Below the pieces are notes generated by a model. It had not been told where the DNA came from. It did not search any database and saw nothing but the letters and a program-made list of their open reading frames with translations. Position numbers and translations under genes: made by a program. A stretch of DNA of 9,274 nt from Caldifarciminota bacterium. Its GTDB lineage: Bacteria > Hydrothermota > Hydrothermia > S141-80. The stretch spans positions 1 to 9,274 of the forward strand of contig JALUJC010000216.1 in the NCBI GenBank assembly GCA_027053375.1, in the 5' to 3' direction. Shown here piece by piece: positions 1-5,999 of this stretch (position 1 is the stretch's first letter; every line of letters starts with the position of its first letter).

Positions 1-2
1 GG

Positions 3-203
3 TATATCCCCCTGGAAGTTCGCCCCCCTCTCGGAGGGGTCCAGCCCTATCCTCTTCCAGAACCCTACCGGTCTTTGACGCTTCATGAGATGCTACCACC
101 GGAGGGATGGCATCGGATTCCTCTGGGTGCCGAATGGACTTCTCCATGGCACCCCAGAAGATTCAAAACAAACCCCCCACCCCAAAAGGAGGTTCATCCG
201 TGA
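3..203 (+). CDS. 3' end of an unrecognised protein (partial, cut by the window edge)
   Basis: The reading frame starting at base 3 stays open for 66 codons and ends at TGA 201-203. That stop overlaps the GTG start of the next gene (GTGA, 200-203), an arrangement typical of translationally coupled genes. The visible tail is rich in Pro, Trp and basic residues (for example RIPLGAEWTSPWHPRRF near its centre) and shows no motif I recognise. The family is unknown because the N-terminal part lies outside the window. The other two forward frames close earlier, at 76-78 and 86-88. Chance openness over 66 codons is possible at this GC content, so the main support is the stop/start overlap and the absence of any other gene in this stretch. 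Confidence 0.5.
   Translation, partial: YIPLEVRPPLGGVQPYPLPEPYRSLTLHEMLPPEGWHRIPLGAEWTSPWHPRRFKTNPPPQKEVHP
184..193 (+). promoter_or_regulatory. Ribosome binding site deciding the HMA protein start
   Basis: AAAAGGAGGT is a near-perfect Shine-Dalgarno sequence with seven bases between AGGAGG and the GTG at 200. The upstream in-frame ATG at 107 has GGAGGG directly abutting it with no spacer. The GTG is therefore the better start, and it also puts the protein's N-terminus right at the beginning of the HMA fold. Confidence 0.75.
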
Positions 204-415
204 AAACCGTGGTGCTTCGCGTGGAGGGCATGACCTGCGAGGGATGTGTGCGCGCAGTCACACGGGTCCTGGAGCGGGCCGGTGCCCAGCAGGTCCAGGT
301 CTCTCTGGAAGATGCACGTGCCGTGTTTCTTGCTCCAGAAGAGGAGACCCTGGAGCGCTACATCCAGGCCATTGAGAAAGCAGGATACCACGCAACCCCG
401 GAAGAACACATGTGA
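200..415 (+). CDS. Heavy-metal-associated (HMA) domain protein, copper-chaperone-like
   Basis: This 71-residue protein is a single HMA domain (CopZ/Atx1-like ferredoxin fold). It carries the metal-binding GMTCxxC motif (GMTCEGC, Cys13 and Cys16) and ends with the family's AGYHA-type segment. By family knowledge such proteins bind Cu(I) or another soft metal through the two cysteines and pass it to a P-type ATPase or regulator in the cytoplasm. The length matches a free-standing chaperone. The GTG start is chosen for its strong ribosome binding site and its overlap with the preceding stop. It seems to belong to the upstream transcription unit, because a 78-base gap with a promoter separates it from the pilus genes. 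The metal and partner cannot be read from this window; no copper ATPase is visible. An alternative start at 107 would add 31 residues that look non-coding. Confidence 0.88.
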   Translation: MKTVVLRVEGMTCEGCVRAVTRVLERAGAQQVQVSLEDARAVFLAPEEETLERYIQAIEKAGYHATPEEHM

Positions 416-431
416 AACGACCTCACGCTGG

Positions 432-461
432 TTGACACGAACGGGGGTTCCCCTGTATATT
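432..461 (+). promoter_or_regulatory. Predicted sigma-70-type promoter for the pilus gene cluster
   Basis: A perfect -35 hexamer TTGACA (432-437) is followed after 18 bases by TATATT (456-461); a TGTATA register at 454 would give 16 bases. It lies in the only sizeable intergenic gap of the window (416-493), upstream of the first gene with a strong ribosome binding site. A short GGGG-TT-CCCC inverted repeat (444-453) falls in the spacer. No terminator for the upstream gene is visible in the gap. Confidence 0.6.
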
Positions 462-476
462 TAGCGTTGAGCATTG

Positions 477-487
477 AAAAAGGAGGT
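477..487 (+). promoter_or_regulatory. Ribosome binding site deciding the start of the secreted protein
   Basis: AAAAAGGAGGT places AGGAGG seven bases before ATG 494 and four before ATG 491. The same frame could open at TTG 467, but that codon precedes this site and has no Shine-Dalgarno of its own. Confidence 0.7.
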
Positions 488-493
488 TTGATG

Positions 494-1507
494 ATGGGAT
501 CCTTGTGGGTCATGGTGATGGTGGCGCAGACGGCACTGGGCTATCTTGGCGCGGATCAGGTCGGTCGTGCCATTACGTACGTGGGGAACGAGATTGACAG
601 CAGTTACGACGCACTGGGCGGGACCTGGTCCTCATTTGTGGATTCCGGGTACGTGGACACATTTATAGCCATTGCGCAGGTTACCTATAATGGAAACTAT
701 GGCATGCAGCTGGAAACGCGCCACTATCCCGCGGATACCACCCTCTCTCCCAGTTTTGATACGGTTACAGCCTATGAAGTGGGGTCGGAAGTCTGGGTTT
801 CTATGGATCTGTTTGGGACAGGTACACCGTCGGATCTCCGCTATTTCCTCACCCCGCTTTCTGTGGGTCAGAACTGGGTTCAAAACGCACCCAACCCGGT
901 GATCATGGACGCGGATGGTGATGGGGATCTGGACACCATGTATCTGAACAACGACACCGCCACGGTGCTTGCTCAGGAAGCCGTTTCGGTGCCTGCAGGC
1001 AGTTTTACTGCCTATCACGTGGTGCGGTACATTGATTATTCGGTGATCTTCACCAACCCCGGGCTATTTGAACCCGAATCCGCACGCAGTTACATGGAGT
1101 TCCACCAGTGGGTGGCACCGCAGTGGGGGATTGTACGAGACTCCATTTACAGCTGGACAGATGCCTATGTCTTTGGGAGTGCCGTGCCTGTATCACGCTC
1201 GTATGACACCCGGGAGGCCACGGATCGCTTTGTGCCCGTGGAAGAGAATCCCATTGCCCGGCAGAACCAGGAGCTCCACCTGCGGTACACAGCGCACGAA
1301 CTTTACCTTTCAGGGGACATCTCCGCTCCAGTTGCGGTTCGCCTGGTGGACGCCACGGGGCGGGTGGTGCGTTCCCGGGAAGGTCTCAACCTGAGAAGCG
1401 GGGGATCCCTTTCCCTTGGTGGACTCCATCAGGGCGTATATTTCCTGCGTGTAGAAGCCGGACGAACCACCTGGATTCGCCCGGTGATTGTTGGTGGAAC
1501 CCAATAA
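494..1507 (+). CDS. Secreted protein with T9SS-like C-terminal sorting domain
   Basis: The protein has 337 residues from ATG 494. It begins with a hydrophobic stretch (residues 3-16, ending TALG) that reads as a signal peptide, although it lacks the usual N-terminal positive charge. The middle region is not recognised. It is rich in aromatic, Asp, Ser and Thr residues and contains DADGDGDLD (residues 139-147), an EF-hand/VCBS-like Asp pattern that probably binds calcium. Residues about 258-337 resemble the Por-secretion/FlgD-Ig-like C-terminal domain, with VRLVDATGRVV, then LGGLHQGVYFLRVEAG and a final hydrophobic strand. In Bacteroidota such domains direct export by the type IX system, but similar tails occur in other FCB-related and candidate phyla. 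The gene is first after the promoter at 432 and stands 15 bases before the Roadblock genes. Its function is unknown; it may be a surface protein. Confidence 0.85.
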   Translation: MGSLWVMVMVAQTALGYLGADQVGRAITYVGNEIDSSYDALGGTWSSFVDSGYVDTFIAIAQVTYNGNYGMQLETRHYPADTTLSPSFDTVTAYEVGSEVWVSMDLFGTGTPSDLRYFLTPLSVGQNWVQNAPNPVIMDADGDGDLDTMYLNNDTATVLAQEAVSVPAGSFTAYHVVRYIDYSVIFTNPGLFEPESARSYMEFHQWVAPQWGIVRDSIYSWTDAYVFGSAVPVSRSYDTREATDRFVPVEENPIARQNQELHLRYTAHELYLSGDISAPVAVRLVDATGRVVRSREGLNLRSGGSLSLGGLHQGVYFLRVEAGRTTWIRPVIVGGTQ

Positions 1508-1522
1508 ACAGGGAGGTATTCC

Positions 1523-2059
1523 ATGGGGGGCATTGCCACGCAGATGCGGGAGGTTCTGGAGAAACTGCTCAAACGCACACCCGACATTCAGGTTGCAGCA
1601 GTCGTCAGTGCGGAAGGGTTGATGATGATGAGCGCGCCGGATTATGAGGATGAGGAACTTCTGGCTGCCCTTGCCTCATCCATGATGTTCCAGGGAGAAC
1701 GCGTGGTGAAGGACCTCGGAAAAGGAGACCTGGAACAGGTGCTGGTCAAGGGGAAAGAAGGTTACGTGGTGGCGCAGAATATCGGAGAGGATGCTGCCCT
1801 GGTGGTCCTGACCCACCCCGGCGGAAAACTGGGCCTTCTGTTTCTGGAACTCAAACACACCGTCCGCGAACTGGAAAGTGTTCTGAAAGCAGGCATGGAG
1901 ATGCTTGAAGAATCCTCCACCTCCGCACCTGAAACTGCTGAGGAGTCGGTGCCTTCCCTGGATCTGGAAGGGGAACTGGGTGGAGAAGCAGCAGGCGCCT
2001 CCGATGTGACCACGCTGGAAGATCTGGAGAAAGAAGGCGAAGACTTCTTCGGAACCTGA
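1523..2059 (+). CDS. Roadblock/LC7 domain protein with acidic C-terminal tail
   Basis: Residues about 6-125 of 178 have the Roadblock/LC7 pattern. There is an N-terminal helix (MREVLEKLLKRTPDIQ), a strand-turn-strand (AAVVSAEGLMM), a helix with small residues (LLAALASSMMFQGERVV), then strands and a final helix (HTVRELESVLKAGMEML). In bacteria this family includes MglB, the GTPase-activating partner of the small Ras-like GTPase MglA, which controls polarity and type IV pili; other members have scaffold roles. The tail (about 128-178) is rich in Glu, Ser and Thr and probably disordered. The ATG is preceded by GGGAGG at six-base spacing. A second Roadblock protein follows 25 bases later. No MglA-like GTPase lies in this window, so calling it MglB would be a guess. 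Confidence 0.85.
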   Translation: MGGIATQMREVLEKLLKRTPDIQVAAVVSAEGLMMMSAPDYEDEELLAALASSMMFQGERVVKDLGKGDLEQVLVKGKEGYVVAQNIGEDAALVVLTHPGGKLGLLFLELKHTVRELESVLKAGMEMLEESSTSAPETAEESVPSLDLEGELGGEAAGASDVTTLEDLEKEGEDFFGT

Positions 2060-2084
2060 ACCGCACGTCAACAGGAGATGATCC

Positions 2085-2453
2085 ATGGCGAAACTGGATG
2101 AATTGCTGGACCAGTTTGCGCAGGAGGTGGACGGGCTGGTACTCACCGCCATTGTGTACGCCGAGGACGGGACACCGGTGGCAGGGTATTCCCCTGACGA
2201 GGATCTGGACTTCAGCATCCCCGCTGTGTTTTTCGGGGAGGTGCTCCGTAAAGGGATTGAAGCCGCCCGGGAAACCAGCTGGGGGACCTTCCAGGAAAGC
2301 CTTCTGGCCACCGATCGGTATTACATATTCTCCCGTCTCCTTGGTGGGGGAAGCTATTTTCACCTGACGGTCATCCCCCGCACAGCAAACTGGGGCATTG
2401 TCCGGGTCAAGATGCTGAAATACGCACAGGCGCTGGAAAGTGCCCTCCCCTGA
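2085..2453 (+). CDS. Small protein of Roadblock/LC7-like fold
   Basis: This is a 122-residue protein with the same architecture as its upstream neighbour: an N-terminal helix (LDELLDQFAQEVDG), a hairpin of strands (LTAIVYAEDGTPVAGYS), a helix (AVFFGEVLRKGIEAAR), strands ending at FHLTVIPRTANWGIVRVKM, and a closing helix. Sequence similarity to the first Roadblock protein is weak, so the fold assignment rests on pattern and adjacency. It may form a heterodimer with that neighbour, since Roadblock proteins dimerise. AGGAG sits seven bases before the ATG. The 3' end overlaps the GTG start of the prepilin peptidase by 14 bases, which suggests coupled translation. No catalytic motif is expected or seen. 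Confidence 0.72.
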   Translation: MAKLDELLDQFAQEVDGLVLTAIVYAEDGTPVAGYSPDEDLDFSIPAVFFGEVLRKGIEAARETSWGTFQESLLATDRYYIFSRLLGGGSYFHLTVIPRTANWGIVRVKMLKYAQALESALP

Positions 2454-3228
2454 CCCCGGTTCAGCGGTCAGTTCTCTGCTCCTGGCCGGCGTGCTGGGAG
2501 CGGTTGTTGGAAGTTTCTTAAACGTATGCATTCACCGGATACCGCGGGGCGAATCTCTGCTGTGGCCTGCCTCGCGGTGTCCGGTGTGCCATTCTTCCAT
2601 CCGCTGGTACGACAACATTCCCCTTCTGTCCTTTGTCCTGCTTCGGGGGCGATGTCGGAACTGTGGAAGCCGGATCTCTCCCCGCTACCCTGTGGTGGAA
2701 GGGCTCAGTGCCCTCTGGAGTATGGCCGTGGTTGGATGGCGTCCCTCTCCAGGGGATTGGGTCCTGTTTCTTCCCGTGGGGTGGGCGATGATTGCCCTTG
2801 CATGGATTGATGCGGAACACGGTGTTCTCCCGGATCGGATTCTGCTTCCCGCTTTTTTCTGGGCCATTCTGGCAACCTTATGGAGGGGTGTAACCATGGA
2901 CCAGTGGGCCGGGATGCTCACCGCCATTGCACTTTTTGGTGGACTCCGGTATCTCTGGTATGCACTCTTCCACGTGGAAGGCCTCGGTGGTGGAGATGTC
3001 AAACTTGCCGCCCTGTGGGGCTGGGCGGGGGGATTTCTGAACCTGTGGCTGGGGATGATCCTTGCCACCCTGACCGCTCTGTTCTGGGTGGGCATACGGC
3101 GCTTCCGGAAAGGCCATTTCCCTGATCGGGTGTACTTTGGACCCTTTCTGGTTCTGGGGATGATGGTGGGATGGCTCGTTGGGATTGGGGTTGACAATCT
3201 TCCCGGAGCTGTGTATATATTCCCATAA
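2440..3228 (+). CDS. pilD: Prepilin peptidase / N-methyltransferase (type IV leader peptidase)
   Basis: This 262-residue polytopic membrane enzyme cleaves type IV prepilin leader peptides on the cytoplasmic side and N-methylates the new N-terminus. The N-terminal domain has VGSFLNVCIHRIP and two CxxC pairs (Cys47/50 and Cys72/75), the zinc-type cysteines of the bifunctional enzymes. The A24 peptidase aspartates are in place: Asp124 in AWIDAEHGVLPD and Asp186 in GLGGGDVKL. The late motif VYFGPFLVLG matches the family's conserved FGPFLALG. About seven or eight hydrophobic segments span the membrane. The start is GTG, 14 bases inside the previous gene, with only a weak upstream AGGCG; no better in-frame start precedes the conserved domain. 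All catalytic elements are intact, so it should be active. It points to prepilin genes elsewhere, since none is in this window. Confidence 0.96.
   Translation: MPSPDPGSAVSSLLLAGVLGAVVGSFLNVCIHRIPRGESLLWPASRCPVCHSSIRWYDNIPLLSFVLLRGRCRNCGSRISPRYPVVEGLSALWSMAVVGWRPSPGDWVLFLPVGWAMIALAWIDAEHGVLPDRILLPAFFWAILATLWRGVTMDQWAGMLTAIALFGGLRYLWYALFHVEGLGGGDVKLAALWGWAGGFLNLWLGMILATLTALFWVGIRRFRKGHFPDRVYFGPFLVLGMMVGWLVGIGVDNLPGAVYIFP
3191..3219 (+). promoter_or_regulatory. Predicted internal promoter in the 3' end of pilD
   Basis: TTGACA (3191-3196) is followed after exactly 17 bases by TATATA (3214-3219), inside the last codons of pilD and 24 bases before the TPR gene start. Both hexamers are close to the sigma-70 consensus, and the -10 lies in an AT-rich patch that stands out from the GC-rich coding sequence. 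It would give the TPR, GspE_N-AAA and pilMNOQ genes their own transcript. It could also be coincidental, because the bases encode VDNLPGAVYI. Confidence 0.5.
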
Positions 3229-3242
3229 CAAGGGAGTGATTT

Positions 3243-4802
3243 ATGCTGGGACGTGGCAAACGTGCGAGTCGGTTCCTCCGGCAGGTAACGCGGGGGAGTG
3301 TGGATAAAGCCATCAAAGAATACGAAGAAATCCTCAAGCAGGACGATTCCAACCCGGATCTCTGGAACACCCTGGGCGACCTGTACCTCCGTGCAAAAAA
3401 CCGTGAAAAAGCCCTGGAATGCTACGAAAAATCCCTGGAACTGTATATCAAGGATGGTTACACAGACAATGCCATCGCCGTTGGGAAAAAGATCCTGCGC
3501 TACGATCCCAATCGTCATATGGTTCATCTCCAGCTCGCGCGGCTCTATGCCGACCCGGATATTAAGAACTATAAGGGCGCCCTGGACGAAATCCGCCGTT
3601 TTTACGAAACTGCGCAGGAGGTTTCCATTGCGGACCTGAACCAGATCATGAGCCTCCTCTCCCAGATCTGGGAACCTCTCTCCAGCGAAAATGCGGCGGA
3701 AAACATGCCCATCTTTGACAACCTGTTCAAACTCACAGAAGAACTGATCGAACAAATCTCCATGACAGGGTTTGATACACAGAGCACCATTCCTCTGACC
3801 CAGATGGACCTCGGGAAGCTGGAAGAAGAGTTTGGCGGTCCCGTGGAACAGACACCCGTGGAGGCTGAGCCGGTGGAGAGTGTGGAGCCGGTCGCCGAAC
3901 CCGAGCCGTTTCACGGGGAATCCCCGACCCTTCCAGAGGTAGAAGAATCCATCGAATCTGAAACGCTTATGGCGCCACCGGACACATCGGAGGAGGAGGA
4001 AGAAGTGGAACCCCAGGCCCCCACATTGTCGGACCTGGGTAGCATGGAAGAAGAAATCGAAATTGTTGAAGAGGATTCCCCATCCATCCGCCTTGAGGAA
4101 GAACCTGTGCTCGAAGAGCCCCCCTCCCCCGAACCGACCACTGTTGAAGAAGAACCTGAAGAACTGCGTATCCTTGAGCAGGCTGCGGCAGAGGAATCCC
4201 TGAACCTGGAAGAAGAGGTGCTGGAAATTCCACAGGAAACTGCACCCGCCGAGGTCTCAGCACCCACTCCCGAGGCAGAAACCGAACAGGCACCTGCGCG
4301 CCAGACCCCCGAAACCCCAACAGAACCTGAAGAACAGAAAACGAAGGTGGAACCTGAACCCGAACAGGTTCTTTCCCCTGTGGAGACCTCCCAAACACTG
4401 GTGGAGTTACTGAAAGAAATCCGGGTCTGGACACCCGAAACCCCACCATCCTATCCCGTAGATTACGAAGAAGCTGGACATATTCTCACACGCATGGGCC
4501 TTCAGGAGCCCGCGTTGTTCGCCTATACCTATGCCCTGGATCACACCCCCCATCCGGGTCGGGTCTATGCCCGAATGGGCCAGTTGCTCCGTCAGCTGGG
4601 ACAACCCCGTCTGGCACTCCGGGCACTGGAAAAGGCACTCTCACGGGAAGAAGACCTGTCCATTCATGATCAGGCACAGGTCTATGCCACCCTTTCCCGC
4701 GTGTACCGTGCCATGGGTGAAGAAGCAAAGGCTGAGGAAGCCTGGGAAGAAGCCTGTTTGCGCGACCCAGAACTCTGGCAAAAACCCGGGGGTAAAGGAT
4801 GA
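3243..4802 (+). CDS. TPR protein with long Glu/Pro-rich linker
   Basis: This 519-residue protein has no signal peptide or membrane segment, so it is probably cytoplasmic. Residues about 17-125 hold three tetratricopeptide-like repeats (for example PDLWNTLGDLYLRAKNREKA, then DNAIAVGKKILRYDPN and VHLQLARLYAD). A helical segment follows to about 175. Residues about 190-380 are extremely rich in Glu, Pro, Thr and Ser with few hydrophobics and are likely disordered. The C-terminal part (about 385-510) returns to TPR helices (RVYARMGQLLRQLGQPRLALRALEKAL and AQVYATLSRVYRAMGEEAKAEEAWEEA). TPR modules bind other proteins, so a scaffold or adaptor role in the pilus machinery is inferred from context only. 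AGGGAG lies six bases before the ATG. The stop overlaps the next start as ATGA. It is not a recognisable PilF/PilW, which are short lipoproteins. Confidence 0.85.
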   Translation: MLGRGKRASRFLRQVTRGSVDKAIKEYEEILKQDDSNPDLWNTLGDLYLRAKNREKALECYEKSLELYIKDGYTDNAIAVGKKILRYDPNRHMVHLQLARLYADPDIKNYKGALDEIRRFYETAQEVSIADLNQIMSLLSQIWEPLSSENAAENMPIFDNLFKLTEELIEQISMTGFDTQSTIPLTQMDLGKLEEEFGGPVEQTPVEAEPVESVEPVAEPEPFHGESPTLPEVEESIESETLMAPPDTSEEEEEVEPQAPTLSDLGSMEEEIEIVEEDSPSIRLEEEPVLEEPPSPEPTTVEEEPEELRILEQAAAEESLNLEEEVLEIPQETAPAEVSAPTPEAETEQAPARQTPETPTEPEEQKTKVEPEPEQVLSPVETSQTLVELLKEIRVWTPETPPSYPVDYEEAGHILTRMGLQEPALFAYTYALDHTPHPGRVYARMGQLLRQLGQPRLALRALEKALSREEDLSIHDQAQVYATLSRVYRAMGEEAKAEEAWEEACLRDPELWQKPGGKG

Positions 4803-5974
4803 CACCCAGCAAAGCCACGGCAAAACGGAAAAAATCCTTCTGGGAACTGCTCATGGATGCGGGGCTTGTCAACCGGGACGCGTTCCGGCAGGCCCTGGCA
4901 CGGCACCGAAAAGAAGGGGGAATGATCGAGGAACACCTGATCCAGATGGGCGCGCTCACAGATCAGGATTTTGCAAGATTTCTTTCAGAACGTTTTCGTT
5001 TCCCCTATCTTTCCCTCCGTGATCTTGAACTGGATCCCTTCGCAGTGGCGCACGTTCCCCGTCGCGTTGCGGATCGGTACAGGCTGCTTGCCGTGGGGAC
5101 AGATGGGGCGTACCTGACCGTGGCCATGGCCAATCCCCTCAATCGTGAAGCCTACCGTGAACTGGAAACGGTCACGGATCTTCGCATTCTTCCCGTGGTA
5201 TCCCCTCTCGGGGAGATCCTTGAAGCCATTGATAGAGCTTATCGTTCACTGGAAGAGGTGCCACGGAGAAAACCCCATGACCGGTTCACCCTGGATGGCG
5301 TGATCCCCAGAATCACCGAGGGTCCAGATCTGGAAGGGATTCAACCGCTCCAGCACCAGACGGAAGCCTATCAGCTTCTCCAGAAAATCACCCATGAGGA
5401 CTCGGATATGGTCTATCTCTACGGCCCGCCCGGGAGTGGACGAACCACGCTTGCCCTGGCCTACGCCCGATCCCGGGGGAAAGCCGTACGGGTGCTGACC
5501 GGCTCCCTGCTCACATTGAGGTACGAGGAAAACCGCCAGAAAGGGACCCTTCATCAGTTCCTTGAAGCCCTGCGGGATCCGGAACTTCTTGTGATCGATG
5601 CAATGGAGCACGTGGATCTCAGACAGCAGGGTCCTGTGCTGACAGGGATGCTGGAGGAAAGGCTCCATCTCGCGAGGGAAACGGTGGTTGTGGGTGTGGA
5701 ACCCCCTTCATCCCTTGAATTTCAGGCGCTCGGAAATCTTCTGGGCCGGGGGGTGCTGATCCCTCTGAACACACCCACGCTTGAAGACTTCAGCCGACTG
5801 TCTGAAGATGCGGGTGTGCCCATGGAGGAGACCACCCTCGCCCAGCTTGTGGATGCCGTTCACCATCACCTTGGACTCTTTCTGAGTGTACTGCGTTCCT
5901 ACACTGCGCAGCATGGCAGGTCTGAAGAGGCCGTCACCTTTGAGGCGCTTCAGCCATTTCTGGGGAAAAGTTGA
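4799..5974 (+). CDS. GspE_N/MshEN-like domain fused to a DnaA-like AAA+ domain
   Basis: This 391-residue, probably cytoplasmic protein starts with a GspE/PilB N-terminal domain (about 13-148). Two tandem helical motifs (FWELLMDAGLVNRDAFRQAL and MIEEHLIQMGALTDQDFARF) lead into RFPYLSL and the strand-rich part ending ILEAIDRAY. Instead of the secretion ATPase core, residues about 180-390 form an AAA+ domain with a DnaA-like layout. The Walker A is GPPGSGRTT (209-217), with Arg215 where Lys is expected. The Walker B strand is LLVID (263-267), followed by Ala rather than Asp or Glu. ATP hydrolysis is therefore doubtful. It is not PilB: the Asp box, His box and GspE core are missing. Its start overlaps the TPR stop as ATGA. 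It may act as a regulator or adaptor in pilus assembly, replacing or competing with the ATPase N-domain; this is inference. Confidence 0.8.
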   Translation: MTPSKATAKRKKSFWELLMDAGLVNRDAFRQALARHRKEGGMIEEHLIQMGALTDQDFARFLSERFRFPYLSLRDLELDPFAVAHVPRRVADRYRLLAVGTDGAYLTVAMANPLNREAYRELETVTDLRILPVVSPLGEILEAIDRAYRSLEEVPRRKPHDRFTLDGVIPRITEGPDLEGIQPLQHQTEAYQLLQKITHEDSDMVYLYGPPGSGRTTLALAYARSRGKAVRVLTGSLLTLRYEENRQKGTLHQFLEALRDPELLVIDAMEHVDLRQQGPVLTGMLEERLHLARETVVVGVEPPSSLEFQALGNLLGRGVLIPLNTPTLEDFSRLSEDAGVPMEETTLAQLVDAVHHHLGLFLSVLRSYTAQHGRSEEAVTFEALQPFLGKS

Positions 5975-5999
5975 TGAGAAAGAAACGGGGGGTTGACCC

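Noticed and set aside
25..39. CCCCTC-TCG-GAGGGG hairpin that might be a terminator
   Set aside because: It has no following T-run and lies inside the open frame that continues to 203, so it is probably coding sequence.
107..199. N-terminal extension of the HMA protein from ATG 107
   Set aside because: No properly spaced ribosome binding site, the added residues do not resemble the family, and another frame through the same bases fits as the end of the upstream gene.
467..493. TTG at 467 as start of the secreted protein
   Set aside because: The strong Shine-Dalgarno lies downstream of this codon, at 481-486, and points to ATG 494 or 491. The predicted promoter -10 ends at 461, leaving no room for a leader.
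2685..3914. A 409-codon open frame on the minus strand
   Set aside because: It runs opposite the PilD catalytic region and the TPR gene, both strongly supported. Long antisense openness is common in GC-rich coding DNA.
3911..4449. Minus-strand Ser-rich frames opposite the TPR linker
   Set aside because: They are the mirror of GAA/GAG-rich codons in the Glu-rich linker (reverse complement TTC/CTC, read as Ser/Phe/Leu in the shifted frames).
4799..5974. Calling this gene pilB
   Set aside because: Only the N-terminal domain resembles PilB/GspE. The length (391 residues) and the missing Asp and His boxes and tetracysteine region exclude the pilus extension ATPase.
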